Shown here: positions 45,556-54,346 of the stretch, one piece after another
How the letters are laid out: each line of letters opens with the position of its first letter
Position numbering within the stretch: position 1 is the first letter of the stretch
Source of the DNA: Streptomyces seoulensis
GTDB taxonomy: Bacteria; Actinomycetota; Actinomycetes; Streptomycetales; Streptomycetaceae
Direction: 5' to 3'
NCBI RefSeq assembly: GCF_022846655.1
Contig: NZ_AP025667.1
Coordinates: 1,153,001-1,217,000 of the forward strand
DNA length: 64,000 bases
Program-made: the position numbers and the translations under genes
Notes under the pieces: model-generated
Database searches by the model: none
Told to the model about the DNA's origin: nothing
The model's input: the letters and a program-made list of their open reading frames with translations, nothing else

Positions 45556-48038
45556 GGGCCGATGTGGACGACCCTGCCTGGAAGGGTGACTCCCATCCTC
45601 GGCAGGAGGGCCCGGTAGACCTGCGGCTCGTAGGGCCCGCGCTCGCCGCGTGGGCGACGGCGGCGCTGGTCCTGGACGTCCCGCCGGGGTGGAGTCTGGG
45701 GATCGCGGGCGCCGGTCTCGTGGTCGGGGCCGCGCTGCTCCGGGTCCGGCCCGGCCGGTATCGCGTTCCGGTCGCGGCGGTGCTGCTCTGTGTCGCCGCG
45801 TCCGCCGTCTCGGCGGGGCTGCACGGGGCCGATGTACGGCGCGGACCGGTGCCGGAGGCGGCGCGGCGGTTCGGGACCGTGGCGGCGGAGGTGGAGCTGA
45901 CCGGCGACCCCTGGTTGAGCGTGCCCCGGGTGCGCGGGGATCACGCGGCGCCGGTGGGGGTGTTGGCGCGGGGTGAGGTGCGGTGGGTGGGGGAGGGGGC
46001 GGGGGGCGGGGAGGGGGCCCGCACCCGAAGTCCCGTACTCCTGGTCGTCGACGCCGATGTACCGGCCCCCGGAGCACGCGGGGACAGGGCCGACGCGCGT
46101 GTGGCGTGGCTCCGGCTGCTCCCCTCCACCCGGCTGCGCGTGACCGGCAGGCTGGCGCCGCCCACCTCGGCAGGTGACCGTACGGCGGCCGTGCTGCGCG
46201 TAAGGAGCTGGCCGCCGCCGGAGGTCGTCGCGGGACCGAGTGCGCCGCAACGGCTGGCGGGTCGGCTACGGGCGGGGCTGCGGGAGGCGACCGAGGAACT
46301 GTCGCCGGACGCACGGGCGTTGCTGCCGGGGCTGGTCGTCGGAGACACCTCGCGGATCACCCCCGAGCTGGACGACGCCTTCAAGGCGACCGACCTCGCG
46401 CACACCCTGGCCGTCTCCGGGAGCAACCTGACGATCCTGCTCGCCCTCCTCATCGGCCCGCCGGGAATGGCGGGGCTGGCCGAACGCCGGGGCATCGCAC
46501 CCTTCCTGGGCCTGTCCCTACGCACCACCGCCCTGCTCGCGGGAGCGCTGACCCTCGCCTTCGTGATCGTGTGCCGCCCCGACCCCAGCGTGCTGCGTGC
46601 GGCGGCGTGCGGCTCGGTCGCCCTGCTGGCCCTGGCGACCGGCCGCCGCAGATCGCTCGTACCTGCGCTTGCCACGGCCGTACTTCTCCTCGTCCTGTAC
46701 GACCCCTGGCTGAGCCGGAGTTACGGCTTCGTCCTCTCGGTGCTGGCGACCGGTGCGCTGCTTCTGCTGGCGCCGCGCTGGAGCGAGGCCCTGCTGCGGC
46801 GCGGGGTGCCCGCCCGGCTCGCCGAGGCGCTGGCGGCGGCCGCGGCGGCGCAGGCCGCGTGCGCGCCGGTCGTGGCGGTGCTGTCGGCCCGGGTGAGCCT
46901 GGTGGCGGTGCCGTGCAACCTGCTGGTGGAGCTGGCCGTGGCTCCCGCGACCGTGCTCGGGTTCGCGGCGCTGGCGGCGGCACCGGTGTCGATGCCGTTG
47001 GCCAAGGTGCTGGCCTGGTGCGCGGGTTGGCCCGCCGGATGGATCGCCACCGTGGCCCGTACCGGCGCGGCCCAGCCCGGCGCGGGCGTGGACTGGCCGG
47101 GAAGCTGGCCGGGGGCGCTGCTGCTGGCCGCCGTCACCGTGATCCTCGTCCTGGCCGGGCGGCGCCTGCTCCGGCACCCCTGGTGGTGCGGCGCGCTCGC
47201 CCTGCTCCTGCTGCTGGCGGTCGTACGTCCCGCCCCGCTGACCCGCGCGGTCACCGGCTGGCCCCCGCCGGACTGGCGGTTCGCCATGTGCGACGTGGGG
47301 CAGGGCGACGCCACCGTGCTGTCGGCCGGAGCGGGCGCCGGGGTCGTGGTGGACGCCGGACCCGACCCGGCACCGGTCGACCGCTGTCTGCGCGAGCTGG
47401 GCATCACCCGCATCCCCCTCGTGGTCCTCACCCACTTCCACGCCGACCACGTGGGAGGGCTCTCCGGAGTGCTGCGGGGCCGTTCGGTCGGCGCGATCGA
47501 GACCACGGGTCTGGCCGAACCCGCCGACCAGGCCGAATCCGTGCGCCGGGAGGCCGCGGCCCGGCACATCCCGCTCACGACGGCCGCTGCGGGCGAGGCG
47601 CGCCGCGCGGGCCCCCTCGCCTGGCAGGTGCTCTGGCCGGCGGCCGACCACGTGACCCCGGACGGCCCGAACGACGCCAGCATCACCCTCCTCGTCCACA
47701 CCGCCGGCCTCCGCCTGCTCCTCCTCGGCGACCTCGAACCCCCCGCCCAACGGGAGCTGCTCCGCACACCGCAGGCCGCCGACCTGGCCCACGTGGACGT
47801 ACTGAAGGTCGCCCACCACGGCTCGGCCTACCAGGACCCCGACCTGATACGCCTCGCCGCACCCCGCGTGGCCCTCATCTCCTGCGGTACGGACAACCCC
47901 TACGGCCACCCGGCCCCCTCCACCCTGGCCGCCCTCCGCTCCGGCGGAGCCACGGTGCTCCGCACCGACCGCGACGGCGCCCTAGCCCTCACGGGGTCGG
48001 GCGGGCCACGCGGCGGGATGAAGGTGATGAGGGATTGA
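45552..48038 (+). CDS. comEC: ComEC/Rec2-like DNA uptake channel
   Basis: ComEC forms the membrane channel for single-stranded DNA uptake. The 828-residue protein has an N-terminal membrane region and OB-like domain, the Competence domain with the start TDLAHTLAVSGSNLTILLAL near residue 280, many membrane helices (about 290-560), and a C-terminal metallo-beta-lactamase-like domain (about 575-820) with HFHADHVGG and VLKVAHHGSAYQDP. GTG 45552 overlaps comEA (GTGA). All domains are intact, so a functional protein is expected. Confidence 0.93.
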   Translation: MRADVDDPAWKGDSHPRQEGPVDLRLVGPALAAWATAALVLDVPPGWSLGIAGAGLVVGAALLRVRPGRYRVPVAAVLLCVAASAVSAGLHGADVRRGPVPEAARRFGTVAAEVELTGDPWLSVPRVRGDHAAPVGVLARGEVRWVGEGAGGGEGARTRSPVLLVVDADVPAPGARGDRADARVAWLRLLPSTRLRVTGRLAPPTSAGDRTAAVLRVRSWPPPEVVAGPSAPQRLAGRLRAGLREATEELSPDARALLPGLVVGDTSRITPELDDAFKATDLAHTLAVSGSNLTILLALLIGPPGMAGLAERRGIAPFLGLSLRTTALLAGALTLAFVIVCRPDPSVLRAAACGSVALLALATGRRRSLVPALATAVLLLVLYDPWLSRSYGFVLSVLATGALLLLAPRWSEALLRRGVPARLAEALAAAAAAQAACAPVVAVLSARVSLVAVPCNLLVELAVAPATVLGFAALAAAPVSMPLAKVLAWCAGWPAGWIATVARTGAAQPGAGVDWPGSWPGALLLAAVTVILVLAGRRLLRHPWWCGALALLLLLAVVRPAPLTRAVTGWPPPDWRFAMCDVGQGDATVLSAGAGAGVVVDAGPDPAPVDRCLRELGITRIPLVVLTHFHADHVGGLSGVLRGRSVGAIETTGLAEPADQAESVRREAAARHIPLTTAAAGEARRAGPLAWQVLWPAADHVTPDGPNDASITLLVHTAGLRLLLLGDLEPPAQRELLRTPQAADLAHVDVLKVAHHGSAYQDPDLIRLAAPRVALISCGTDNPYGHPAPSTLAALRSGGATVLRTDRDGALALTGSGGPRGGMKVMRD

Positions 48039-48054
48039 GGGCACGACGGCTGAC

Positions 48055-48237
48055 CTACTCCTGCTCGCGCGTTACTACGGTCAGCCTCTCGGGCTCCTCG
48101 GCCACCCAGGTCGGGCCGCCGCCCGCGTGAGGCCGAAGGATGTACCGGGAACCGCGCTGGACGTCGGTCACGATGGCCTTCCTGCCGGTGGCCCCGTCGC
48201 GTACCGCGTCACCCACCCAGGGCTTGCCGTCCTTCAT
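48055..48237 (-). CDS. 60-aa conserved protein coupled to HATPase gene
   Basis: This 60-residue protein (starting MKDGKPWVGDAVRD) has a beta-rich pattern: a short basic segment GRKAIVTDVQRGSRYILRP followed by WVAEEPERLTVV. I recognise it as a small Streptomyces protein often found beside regulatory ATPases, without known function. Its start overlaps the stop of the HATPase gene by four bases, so the two are co-translated. Confidence 0.72.
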   Translation of the reverse strand: MKDGKPWVGDAVRDGATGRKAIVTDVQRGSRYILRPHAGGGPTWVAEEPERLTVVTREQE

Positions 48238-48653
48238 CGCCCCTCCACCCGCAGCTCGCCCCACACCTGCTTGCCCCACGGGTACAGCTCGGTGCCCCAC
48301 CGGGCCGTCAGCCTGTCCACGATCAGGAGGCCACGACCCCGTAACGGGACGCCGGTGAACTCGGTACGAAGTACAGGCAGAACCTTCGACCGGTCGACCA
48401 CACCCAGCCGGACCGTGTTCGGTGTGGGTCGCCCGACGACCACCCGGATCGAAGCGGACCGGGCGTGCTCGACGGAGTTGGCGACCAGCTCCGACGCGAC
48501 GGTGACGGCGTCCTCGATCAGCATGTCCATACGCCACGCCGCGAGAGCGGTCCGAACGAGCCTGCGCGCCTCGCCGGCGCTCTCCGGCTTCCGGGGAAGG
48601 GTCTGGGAGTATCCGGGATGCCCCGTGGGGTGGGGTGTGACGGTCACTGTCAT
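48234..48653 (-). CDS. ATP-binding protein of the anti-sigma-factor HATPase family
   Basis: This 139-residue protein is a GHKL ATPase of the RsbW/SpoIIAB-like group, common in Streptomyces. The N-box is VASELVANSVEHAR, a G1-like segment is LGVVDRSKVLP, and the G2 box is RGRGLLIVDRL. Such proteins often phosphorylate an antagonist or inhibit a sigma factor. ATG 48653 with GAGG upstream is chosen over ATG 48683. It is divergent from the HTH-TPR regulator across 184 bases. Confidence 0.85.
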   Translation of the reverse strand: MTVTVTPHPTGHPGYSQTLPRKPESAGEARRLVRTALAAWRMDMLIEDAVTVASELVANSVEHARSASIRVVVGRPTPNTVRLGVVDRSKVLPVLRTEFTGVPLRGRGLLIVDRLTARWGTELYPWGKQVWGELRVEGR

Positions 48654-48825
48654 GGGGACCTCGAACAGGTATGGGAACCGCATACCGGGTCACTCCGGAG
48701 CGGCTGTGTCGTCGCTCCAGTCAACGGCCGCCTGATCTGGGGCAGCAGGAAAAATCGCCCCCACGCGTATGCGGGAGGACCGGAAATTTCATGTGGTTCC
48801 GGCTCACTGAAAGGCACTCATTCAC

Positions 48826-48837
48826 TACCGTGAGTAT
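48826..48837 (+). promoter_or_regulatory. Candidate leaderless promoter (-10 TACCGT) of the HTH-TPR regulator
   Basis: TACCGT (48826-48831) is exactly six bases before GTG 48838, the same geometry as at proA and the paralogous pair. Confidence 0.55.
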
Positions 48838-50100
48838 GTGGAGGGGAACGGGAGCCTCATCAGCGCCATGGTCGAGCTGGGCCTCACGCAGACCGGGTTG
48901 GCCGAGCGGGTCAACGACCACCTGATCCGCGCCGGGCACGAAGGCACGGTCAGCGACAGGACCGTTCGGAACTGGCTGACCGGAAAAACCCGCTGGCCCC
49001 ACCCCCGCCAACGGGAAGCCATAGAGGCAGTATTCGGGTGTGCGGCCGGGGCGCTGGGCTTCAGGCCGCCGGCGCGACGGCCCCCCTCGAACTCTCCGGA
49101 GGACCCCGTGGACCGTAGGAATTTCCTCAGTGCCGCGACCGGAACGACGGCCTCGGTGGTCGCCCCCTTCACTGGAGCACCTCCACACGTCGGCACCTCT
49201 GACGTCATCCGTCTCCGCCGGGGGCTGGACGCCCTGATGGAGGTGGACCGCAGCAGAGGCGGCCACGAAGGTCTGGAACGAGCCGCACTCTCCGGAGCCG
49301 CAGAGGCACTGGCGAAGCAGAAGCTCGGGGCCACCCAGCGCATCCGCCAGCGGCTCTTCTCCGTGGCCGCCGACTACACCGCCACAGCCGCCTGGAGCGC
49401 TATCGACGCCCGCCGGATGGACCGGGCCTCACAGCTCCTCGGCCGAGCCCTGTACCTGGCCGGCATGGGCAAGGACCCGGTCGCCGAAATGAGGGTCTGG
49501 AACTCGTACGCGATGCTCGCCCACCACCGGGACGAGTTCACCGAAGCAGTCGATGCCGGATACGCGGCGCAGGGAACGGCCATTGCCCGGAGGGCTCCCC
49601 TTTTCGCCTCCCTGGCCCACGCTCGTACGGCCATCGGACATGCCAACCTCGGCAACCGGCAGGCTGCCATCCGTTCCCTCGAGTACGCGCAGGACGCTCT
49701 GGGCAAGGCGGACGCCTCCGAGCCCACCCCGAGCTGGATCGCCTTCTACGGGCCGGCCGAGCTGATGGCCATGACGGCGATCGTCCGGGACCGTATCGGA
49801 GATGCCGCCGAGTCCGAAGCGGCATCTCACAAGGCCCTGAGCACGTTCCCGGAGGAGTTCCGCAGGAACCGGGCTCTGGCCACGGGCCGCCTTGCCCTGG
49901 CCCAGCTTCACCAGCGCGACGTCGACCAGGCGTGTTCCACGGCCTCCACGGTGTTCACCTTGATGTCAGGGCATCCGATTCCTGGGCGCATGAGGTCTCT
50001 CCTCGGCGACTACTACCGAGACTTGATCACCCTTGCGCCCGACGCCACGATCGCCCGAGAGTGGGGCGACCGCTACCGCACGGAATGGAGTCGCCTGTGA
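48838..50100 (+). CDS. HTH and TPR-domain transcriptional regulator
   Basis: This 420-residue protein has an N-terminal helix-turn-helix (about 5-75, including LTQTGLAERVNDHL and VSDRTVRNWLTGKTRW) and a C-terminal TPR-like array (about 150-410), as in Streptomyces regulators that respond to small signals or peptides. Between them lies DRRNFLSAATGTTASVVAP (about 92-110), which looks like a twin-arginine signal although it is internal. GTG 48838 lies six bases after a -10 box. It overlaps the GNAT gene by four bases, and the HATPase pair is divergent, so the four form a regulatory cluster. Confidence 0.85.
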   Translation: MEGNGSLISAMVELGLTQTGLAERVNDHLIRAGHEGTVSDRTVRNWLTGKTRWPHPRQREAIEAVFGCAAGALGFRPPARRPPSNSPEDPVDRRNFLSAATGTTASVVAPFTGAPPHVGTSDVIRLRRGLDALMEVDRSRGGHEGLERAALSGAAEALAKQKLGATQRIRQRLFSVAADYTATAAWSAIDARRMDRASQLLGRALYLAGMGKDPVAEMRVWNSYAMLAHHRDEFTEAVDAGYAAQGTAIARRAPLFASLAHARTAIGHANLGNRQAAIRSLEYAQDALGKADASEPTPSWIAFYGPAELMAMTAIVRDRIGDAAESEAASHKALSTFPEEFRRNRALATGRLALAQLHQRDVDQACSTASTVFTLMSGHPIPGRMRSLLGDYYRDLITLAPDATIAREWGDRYRTEWSRL

Positions 50101-50624
50101 CCGCCGCTGGGCTGGACATCCGACACTTCGGGACCGAGGACCTGACGGAGATCCGTCGGACGATCATCGACCTGCACGCCGCAGCGGCCGGACCGGACCG
50201 GGACGACGACTTCAAGAAGAAGTTCCCCTGGTTCGTGGACCACTGGGGCGGCAAGGAGGGGTACGTCTGCGTGATCGCGTACGACGACGGGACGCCGGTG
50301 GGCTTCGCCTACGGCGCCCCGTTGGACGAGGGCCGGGAGTGGTGGCGGGAGTACGTGCGAGAAGTCCCCGAGAAGCACCGGACGTTCGCCTTCTCAGAGC
50401 TGGCCGTGCACCCCTCCAAGCGCAAGCAGGGTGTCTCGGACACGCTCACCCGCGCCCTCTTCGAGAACCGCCCCGAAGACCTCGCGGTCCTCCTGGTCGA
50501 CGTGACCCACCCGCGCGTCCAATCCCTGTACGAGGACTGGGGCTTCAAGAAGATCGGCGAGCGCCGGCCCTTCCCGGACTCCCCGGTCTACGCCGTCATG
50601 CTCGCCGAGCTGCCCTTGCGGTAG
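50097..50624 (+). CDS. GNAT family N-acetyltransferase
   Basis: This 175-residue protein has the GNAT acetyl-CoA-binding motif A in FSELAVHPSKRKQGVSDTLT and a motif B region with VQSLYEDWGFKKIGERRPFP. The substrate is unknown; a small amine or a protein N-terminus is possible. Its GTG start lies inside the stop of the HTH-TPR regulator, so its level is tied to that regulator, and the regulator or its ligand may be its target. Confidence 0.87.
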   Translation: MTAAGLDIRHFGTEDLTEIRRTIIDLHAAAAGPDRDDDFKKKFPWFVDHWGGKEGYVCVIAYDDGTPVGFAYGAPLDEGREWWREYVREVPEKHRTFAFSELAVHPSKRKQGVSDTLTRALFENRPEDLAVLLVDVTHPRVQSLYEDWGFKKIGERRPFPDSPVYAVMLAELPLR

Positions 50625-50774
50625 CCCCCTGGCCGACGAAGGCGCCGTCGCCGGAGAAGAGGCCGGACCGGACCTGGTCCGCCTCCACGCTCAGGTTCGG
50701 CGACAGTGGTGGGGGTGCGCCCACGGTCATCGGGCGCTCCAAGTCCCAGGGCAGCCCCGGCCCTTCACCGCTGC

Positions 50775-50838
50775 TGTCGCCGCCCTGTCGGTCAGGCCTT
50801 CCGGCTGTCGGCCCTCTGTCGGGGCTTTGTCGGCCCCC
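50775..50838 (+). promoter_or_regulatory. Phased TGTCG direct repeats upstream of the FAD monooxygenase
   Basis: TGTCG occurs at 50775, 50786, 50806, 50817 and 50828, with spacings of 11, 20, 11 and 11 bases, ending 18 bases before the start codon. The 11-bp phasing is that of direct-repeat sites for regulators such as SARP or PhoP family proteins. The identity of the binder is unknown. Confidence 0.45.
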
Positions 50839-50855
50839 CTTGTGAGCGTGGCCCC

Positions 50856-51971
50856 ATGAGCATTCACGTCACGATCATCGGTGCGGGACTCGGTGGCCTC
50901 ACGCTGGCCCGCGTTCTGCACGTCCACGGCATCCGGGCCACGGTCTACGAGGCGGAGACCTCTCCCACGGCGCGCGCGCAGGGCGGGCTTCTCGACATCC
51001 GGGACTACAACGGCCAGCCCGCGCTGCGGGACGCCGGTCTCTACGACGAGTTCCGCGCCCTCATCCTCGAAGGGCGCCAGGCGACACGCGTCCTGAGCCG
51101 GGAGGGCGAGGTGCTGCTGGACCTGCCCGACGACGGTACGGGCACCAACCCCGAGGTCCCGCGCGGCGAACTGCGGCAGATGCTGCTCGACTCGCTGCCC
51201 GCCGGCACCGTGCGGTGGGGCCACAAGGTCACCGGGGTCCGCGGGCTCGGCGGCGGCCGTCACGAGGTCGCCTTCGCCGACGGCGCCACGGTCGAGACGG
51301 AGCTGCTGGTGGGCGCGGACGGCGCGTGGTCCCGGGTCCGGCCGCTGCTGTCCGGCGCGACGCCCGAGTACACCGGCGTCTCCTTCGTGGAAACCCATCT
51401 GCTCGACGCCGACACCCGGCACCCGGAGAGCGCGAAGCTCGTCTGCGACGGCTCCACGATGATCCTCGCCCCGGGCAAGGGGGTGCTGGTGCACCGGGAG
51501 CGGGGCGGGAACCTGCACACCTGGGTGATGCTCGTCCGGCCGCGCGAGTGGTTCGACGGGATCGACTTCTCCGACTCAGCCGCCACGCTCGTGCGGATCG
51601 CGCACGAGTTCGACGACTGGGTTCCGCAGCTCACCTCGCTGATCGCTGACGGAGACACCGCGCCGGTGCCGCGCCACATCCACGCGCTGCCCGCCGAGCA
51701 CCGCTGGGACCGCCAACCTGGCGTGACGCTCCTCGGTGACGCCGCCCACCTCACGGCTCCGAACGGCGAGGGCGCCAACCTCGCCCTCTACGACGGCGCC
51801 GAACTCGGCAAGGCCATCGCCGCACACCCGGGCGACGTGGAGGCCGCACTCACCGCGTACGAGCGGGAGATGTTCCCGCGCAGTGCCGCGGCCGCGCTGG
51901 AGGGGGTCGATCTCCGCGAGATGCTGGGCGACGACACGCCGTACCACCTGATCAGCCTGTTCACGGAGTAG
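50856..51971 (+). CDS. FAD-dependent monooxygenase (TetX/PHBH-like)
   Basis: This 371-residue flavoprotein has the N-terminal dinucleotide fold IIGAGLGGLTLARVL, a conserved LVGADGAWSRVR segment, and the C-terminal FAD-binding LLGDAAHLTAPNGEGANLAL. It resembles TetX-like hydroxylases that modify aromatic or antibiotic compounds; the substrate is unknown. ATG 50856 gives the dinucleotide fold close to the N-terminus. A 231-base intergenic region upstream holds phased repeats that may control it. Confidence 0.88.
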   Translation: MSIHVTIIGAGLGGLTLARVLHVHGIRATVYEAETSPTARAQGGLLDIRDYNGQPALRDAGLYDEFRALILEGRQATRVLSREGEVLLDLPDDGTGTNPEVPRGELRQMLLDSLPAGTVRWGHKVTGVRGLGGGRHEVAFADGATVETELLVGADGAWSRVRPLLSGATPEYTGVSFVETHLLDADTRHPESAKLVCDGSTMILAPGKGVLVHRERGGNLHTWVMLVRPREWFDGIDFSDSAATLVRIAHEFDDWVPQLTSLIADGDTAPVPRHIHALPAEHRWDRQPGVTLLGDAAHLTAPNGEGANLALYDGAELGKAIAAHPGDVEAALTAYEREMFPRSAAAALEGVDLREMLGDDTPYHLISLFTE

Positions 51972-52052
51972 CGGGTCACTCCGCGGGCCTTCCGGGGTAC
52001 GCGTACGTGGCGACGCGGGCCCATACGCCGCACAGCCCACCACACTGGGCCC

Positions 52053-52844
52053 ATGAACCCCACCCAGGCCGACGCCTACCTCCGACGCCTCGGCGCGGAG
52101 CGCCCCGCGCGGGCCACCACCGACGCCCTGCGGGACCTGCACCTGCGCCACCTCCAGACGGTCCCCTTCGAGAACCTGTCGATCCACCTGGGCGAGCCGG
52201 TCGTCCTGGAGGAGGAAGCGCTGCTGCACAAGGTGGTCGGCGCCCGCCGGGGCGGCTTCTGCTACGAACTCAACGGCACCTTCGGCCTGTTGCTGGCCTT
52301 GCTCGGCTACGAGGTCCAGCTCCTCGCGGGCCGGGTGCACGGGGACGACGGGCTCGGTATCCCGTACGACCATCTCGCCCTGCGGGTGCGGACGGTGGAC
52401 GGTGGCGACCTGCTCGCCGACGTCGGGTTCGGCGCCCACAGCCACGGTCCGCTGGTCTTCGGTGAGCGCGGGGATCAGGCGGACCCCGGCGGGACGTTCC
52501 GGGTGGTGGAGGCGGGTGACGGGGACCTGGACGTCCTCCGGGACGGCACGCCGCAGTACCGCCTGGAGACGCGCCCCCGCTCGCTCCCCGACTTCCGCGC
52601 CGGAGCCTGGTGGCACTCGACTTCACCGACGTCGCACTTCACGCGGTCCCTGGTGTGCTCGCGGATCACGGAGGACGGTGGGCGGATCACGCTCAGCGGG
52701 CGGACGTTGACGACCACGGACCCGGACGGGCGGAAGGAGGTGCGCGAGCTGGGGACGGACGAGGAGGTGCTCGCCGTGTACCGGGACGGGTTCGGGATCG
52801 GGCTGAGTCAGGTGCCCACCGTCCGGAGCGGCCAATTCGGGTGA
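52053..52844 (+). CDS. nat: Arylamine N-acetyltransferase
   Basis: NAT transfers acetyl groups from acetyl-CoA to arylamines, hydrazines or related metabolites. The 263-residue protein carries the catalytic triad at positions matching the family: Cys70 in RRGGFCYELN, His107 in PYDHLAL and Asp123 in LADVGFG. The opening PFENLSIHLGEPV is typical. It may act on amines made by this strain or on xenobiotics. It follows the FAD monooxygenase after 81 bases and could be co-transcribed. Confidence 0.93.
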   Translation: MNPTQADAYLRRLGAERPARATTDALRDLHLRHLQTVPFENLSIHLGEPVVLEEEALLHKVVGARRGGFCYELNGTFGLLLALLGYEVQLLAGRVHGDDGLGIPYDHLALRVRTVDGGDLLADVGFGAHSHGPLVFGERGDQADPGGTFRVVEAGDGDLDVLRDGTPQYRLETRPRSLPDFRAGAWWHSTSPTSHFTRSLVCSRITEDGGRITLSGRTLTTTDPDGRKEVRELGTDEEVLAVYRDGFGIGLSQVPTVRSGQFG

Positions 52845-52961
52845 GTTCCGGCGCATGGGTCGGACTGCTGTGATGTAGCCCCGTTTTGCTCGAAAGTCGC
52901 ATCGGTGATCGAATGACCCTTCGGCAAACGCAGGATGTCGAGGCGCACAGGAGTGGCGTAC

Positions 52962-53852
52962 ATGTTCGGCCGGTGGCTGGAGAAACGAACGGACCGGGTC
53001 CACCGGACGAGCCCCCTGGCGGCGCTCCGCACCCCGGCCGACGCGGGGGTGCTGAGCTGCCGGGTGCTCGATCCGGCCAACCAGCCGGTCGCCTCAGCCG
53101 AGTTCACCGTCAGCGACAGCCTGGGCCGCAGGGTGGTCACCGGCGGCACCGACCCCTACGGCTCCTTCATGGCGACGGTCCCGGCCGGCGAGTACCGGCT
53201 CGCGGTGTCCGCCGAGGGGTTCACGCCCTACCGCGCCACGGCCATGGTCGCGGAGAGCGCCCTCGCCTCGCTCGGTGACGTGACCCTCCAGGTGGCGCCC
53301 CCGCCCCAGGCTCCCGAGCGGGGTGACTGGGACGTCGACCCCGCCCACTCCTCCATCGCCTTCACCGCACGGCACATCGGACTGGCCCGTATCCACGGCC
53401 GGTTCAACTCCTTCGCGGGCGCCGTGCGGATCGCGGACCGGGTGGAGCACTCGGCGATGCACGTGGTGATTGACGCGGCCTCCATCGACACCGGGGTCCG
53501 GATGCGCGACGACCACCTGCGTTCGCCCGACTTCCTGGACGTGGGGCGGTACCCGACGCTGGAGTTCTACAGCGAGCGGTTCGTCCGCCGAGGCGGCAAC
53601 CGCTGGGCCGTCACCGGCGGGCTCTCGCTGCACGGCGTGACGCGTACCGTCACCCTCGACACCGAGTACCTCGGTCTCGGTAACGGCATGGAGGGCGAGA
53701 CGCGCGCCGCCTGCCGCGCCACCACCGAACTCCACCGCGACGACTACACGATCAACTGGCAGACCCTGCTGACGCGCGGCATCGCGGCGATCGGGCCGAG
53801 CATCCGGATCGACCTGGACGTGCAGATCGTGCCGCGCGTGTTCACGGGCTGA
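52962..53852 (+). CDS. YceI-like protein with N-terminal carboxypeptidase-regulatory-like domain
   Basis: This 296-residue protein has an N-terminal beta-sandwich-like region (about 25-110) with VLDPANQPVASAEFTVSD and GEYRLAVSAEGFTPY, resembling carboxypeptidase-regulatory domains. A C-terminal YceI lipocalin-like domain (about 120-295) shows WDVDPAHSSIAFTARHIG, FNSFAGAVRI and GGLSLHGVTRTV. YceI proteins bind isoprenoid-type ligands. There is no clear signal peptide, so the location is uncertain. ATG 52962 is chosen because AGGAG lies eight bases upstream. Confidence 0.87.
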   Translation: MFGRWLEKRTDRVHRTSPLAALRTPADAGVLSCRVLDPANQPVASAEFTVSDSLGRRVVTGGTDPYGSFMATVPAGEYRLAVSAEGFTPYRATAMVAESALASLGDVTLQVAPPPQAPERGDWDVDPAHSSIAFTARHIGLARIHGRFNSFAGAVRIADRVEHSAMHVVIDAASIDTGVRMRDDHLRSPDFLDVGRYPTLEFYSERFVRRGGNRWAVTGGLSLHGVTRTVTLDTEYLGLGNGMEGETRAACRATTELHRDDYTINWQTLLTRGIAAIGPSIRIDLDVQIVPRVFTG

Positions 53853-53924
53853 GCCTCCCGGCGGCCGACCTCCGCGACACCCACCCCGCGTCCCCGCCGC
53901 CGAGCCGTACCGGAGAATGGCCGC

Positions 53925-54170
53925 GTGAGTGATGTGAGACATGTGCTGGTGCTCCCCGACCGTGACGCCGCCGAGGAGGCGGCCGAGGCGCTCGGAGCGC
54001 GGTTCGGAGTCGACGAGGAGCCCCGGCTCGTCCGCGACGCGCTGGCCGGCGAGGACGACGCGGAGGACGCCCAGTGGCTGGTGGTCCTGCGCGACGAGGC
54101 GGAGCGGCTGGACCCCGCCGAACTGGACGCCTTCGCGGCCGAGTGGGACGGCTGGCGCGAGGAGCCGTGA
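53925..54170 (+). CDS. Small acidic protein of unknown function
   Basis: This 81-residue acidic protein is rich in Asp, Glu and Ala. It has a short beta strand HVLVLPDRD and helical acidic segments, ending ELDAFAAEWDGWREEP. No known domain is visible. GTG 53925 is the likely start. It lies between the YceI gene and holA with 177 bases to the latter, and could be a regulator or an inhibitor of a neighbour. Confidence 0.65.
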   Translation: MSDVRHVLVLPDRDAAEEAAEALGARFGVDEEPRLVRDALAGEDDAEDAQWLVVLRDEAERLDPAELDAFAAEWDGWREEP

Positions 54171-54346
54171 GCCCGCGCTCTGCCTGCCCGTCCCTGCCTG
54201 CCTACCCGCCCGCCCATGCCCGTCCGCGCCTCCGCGCCCGCGTTTCGCGCCCCCGCGCCCCTGACCCCCGTCTCAGGGGCCGCTCAGGGGCCGGTCGGGG
54301 TGCGCGGGCCGCTTCGTTGTCGGTGCCGCGTGGGATGCTGTGAGTG

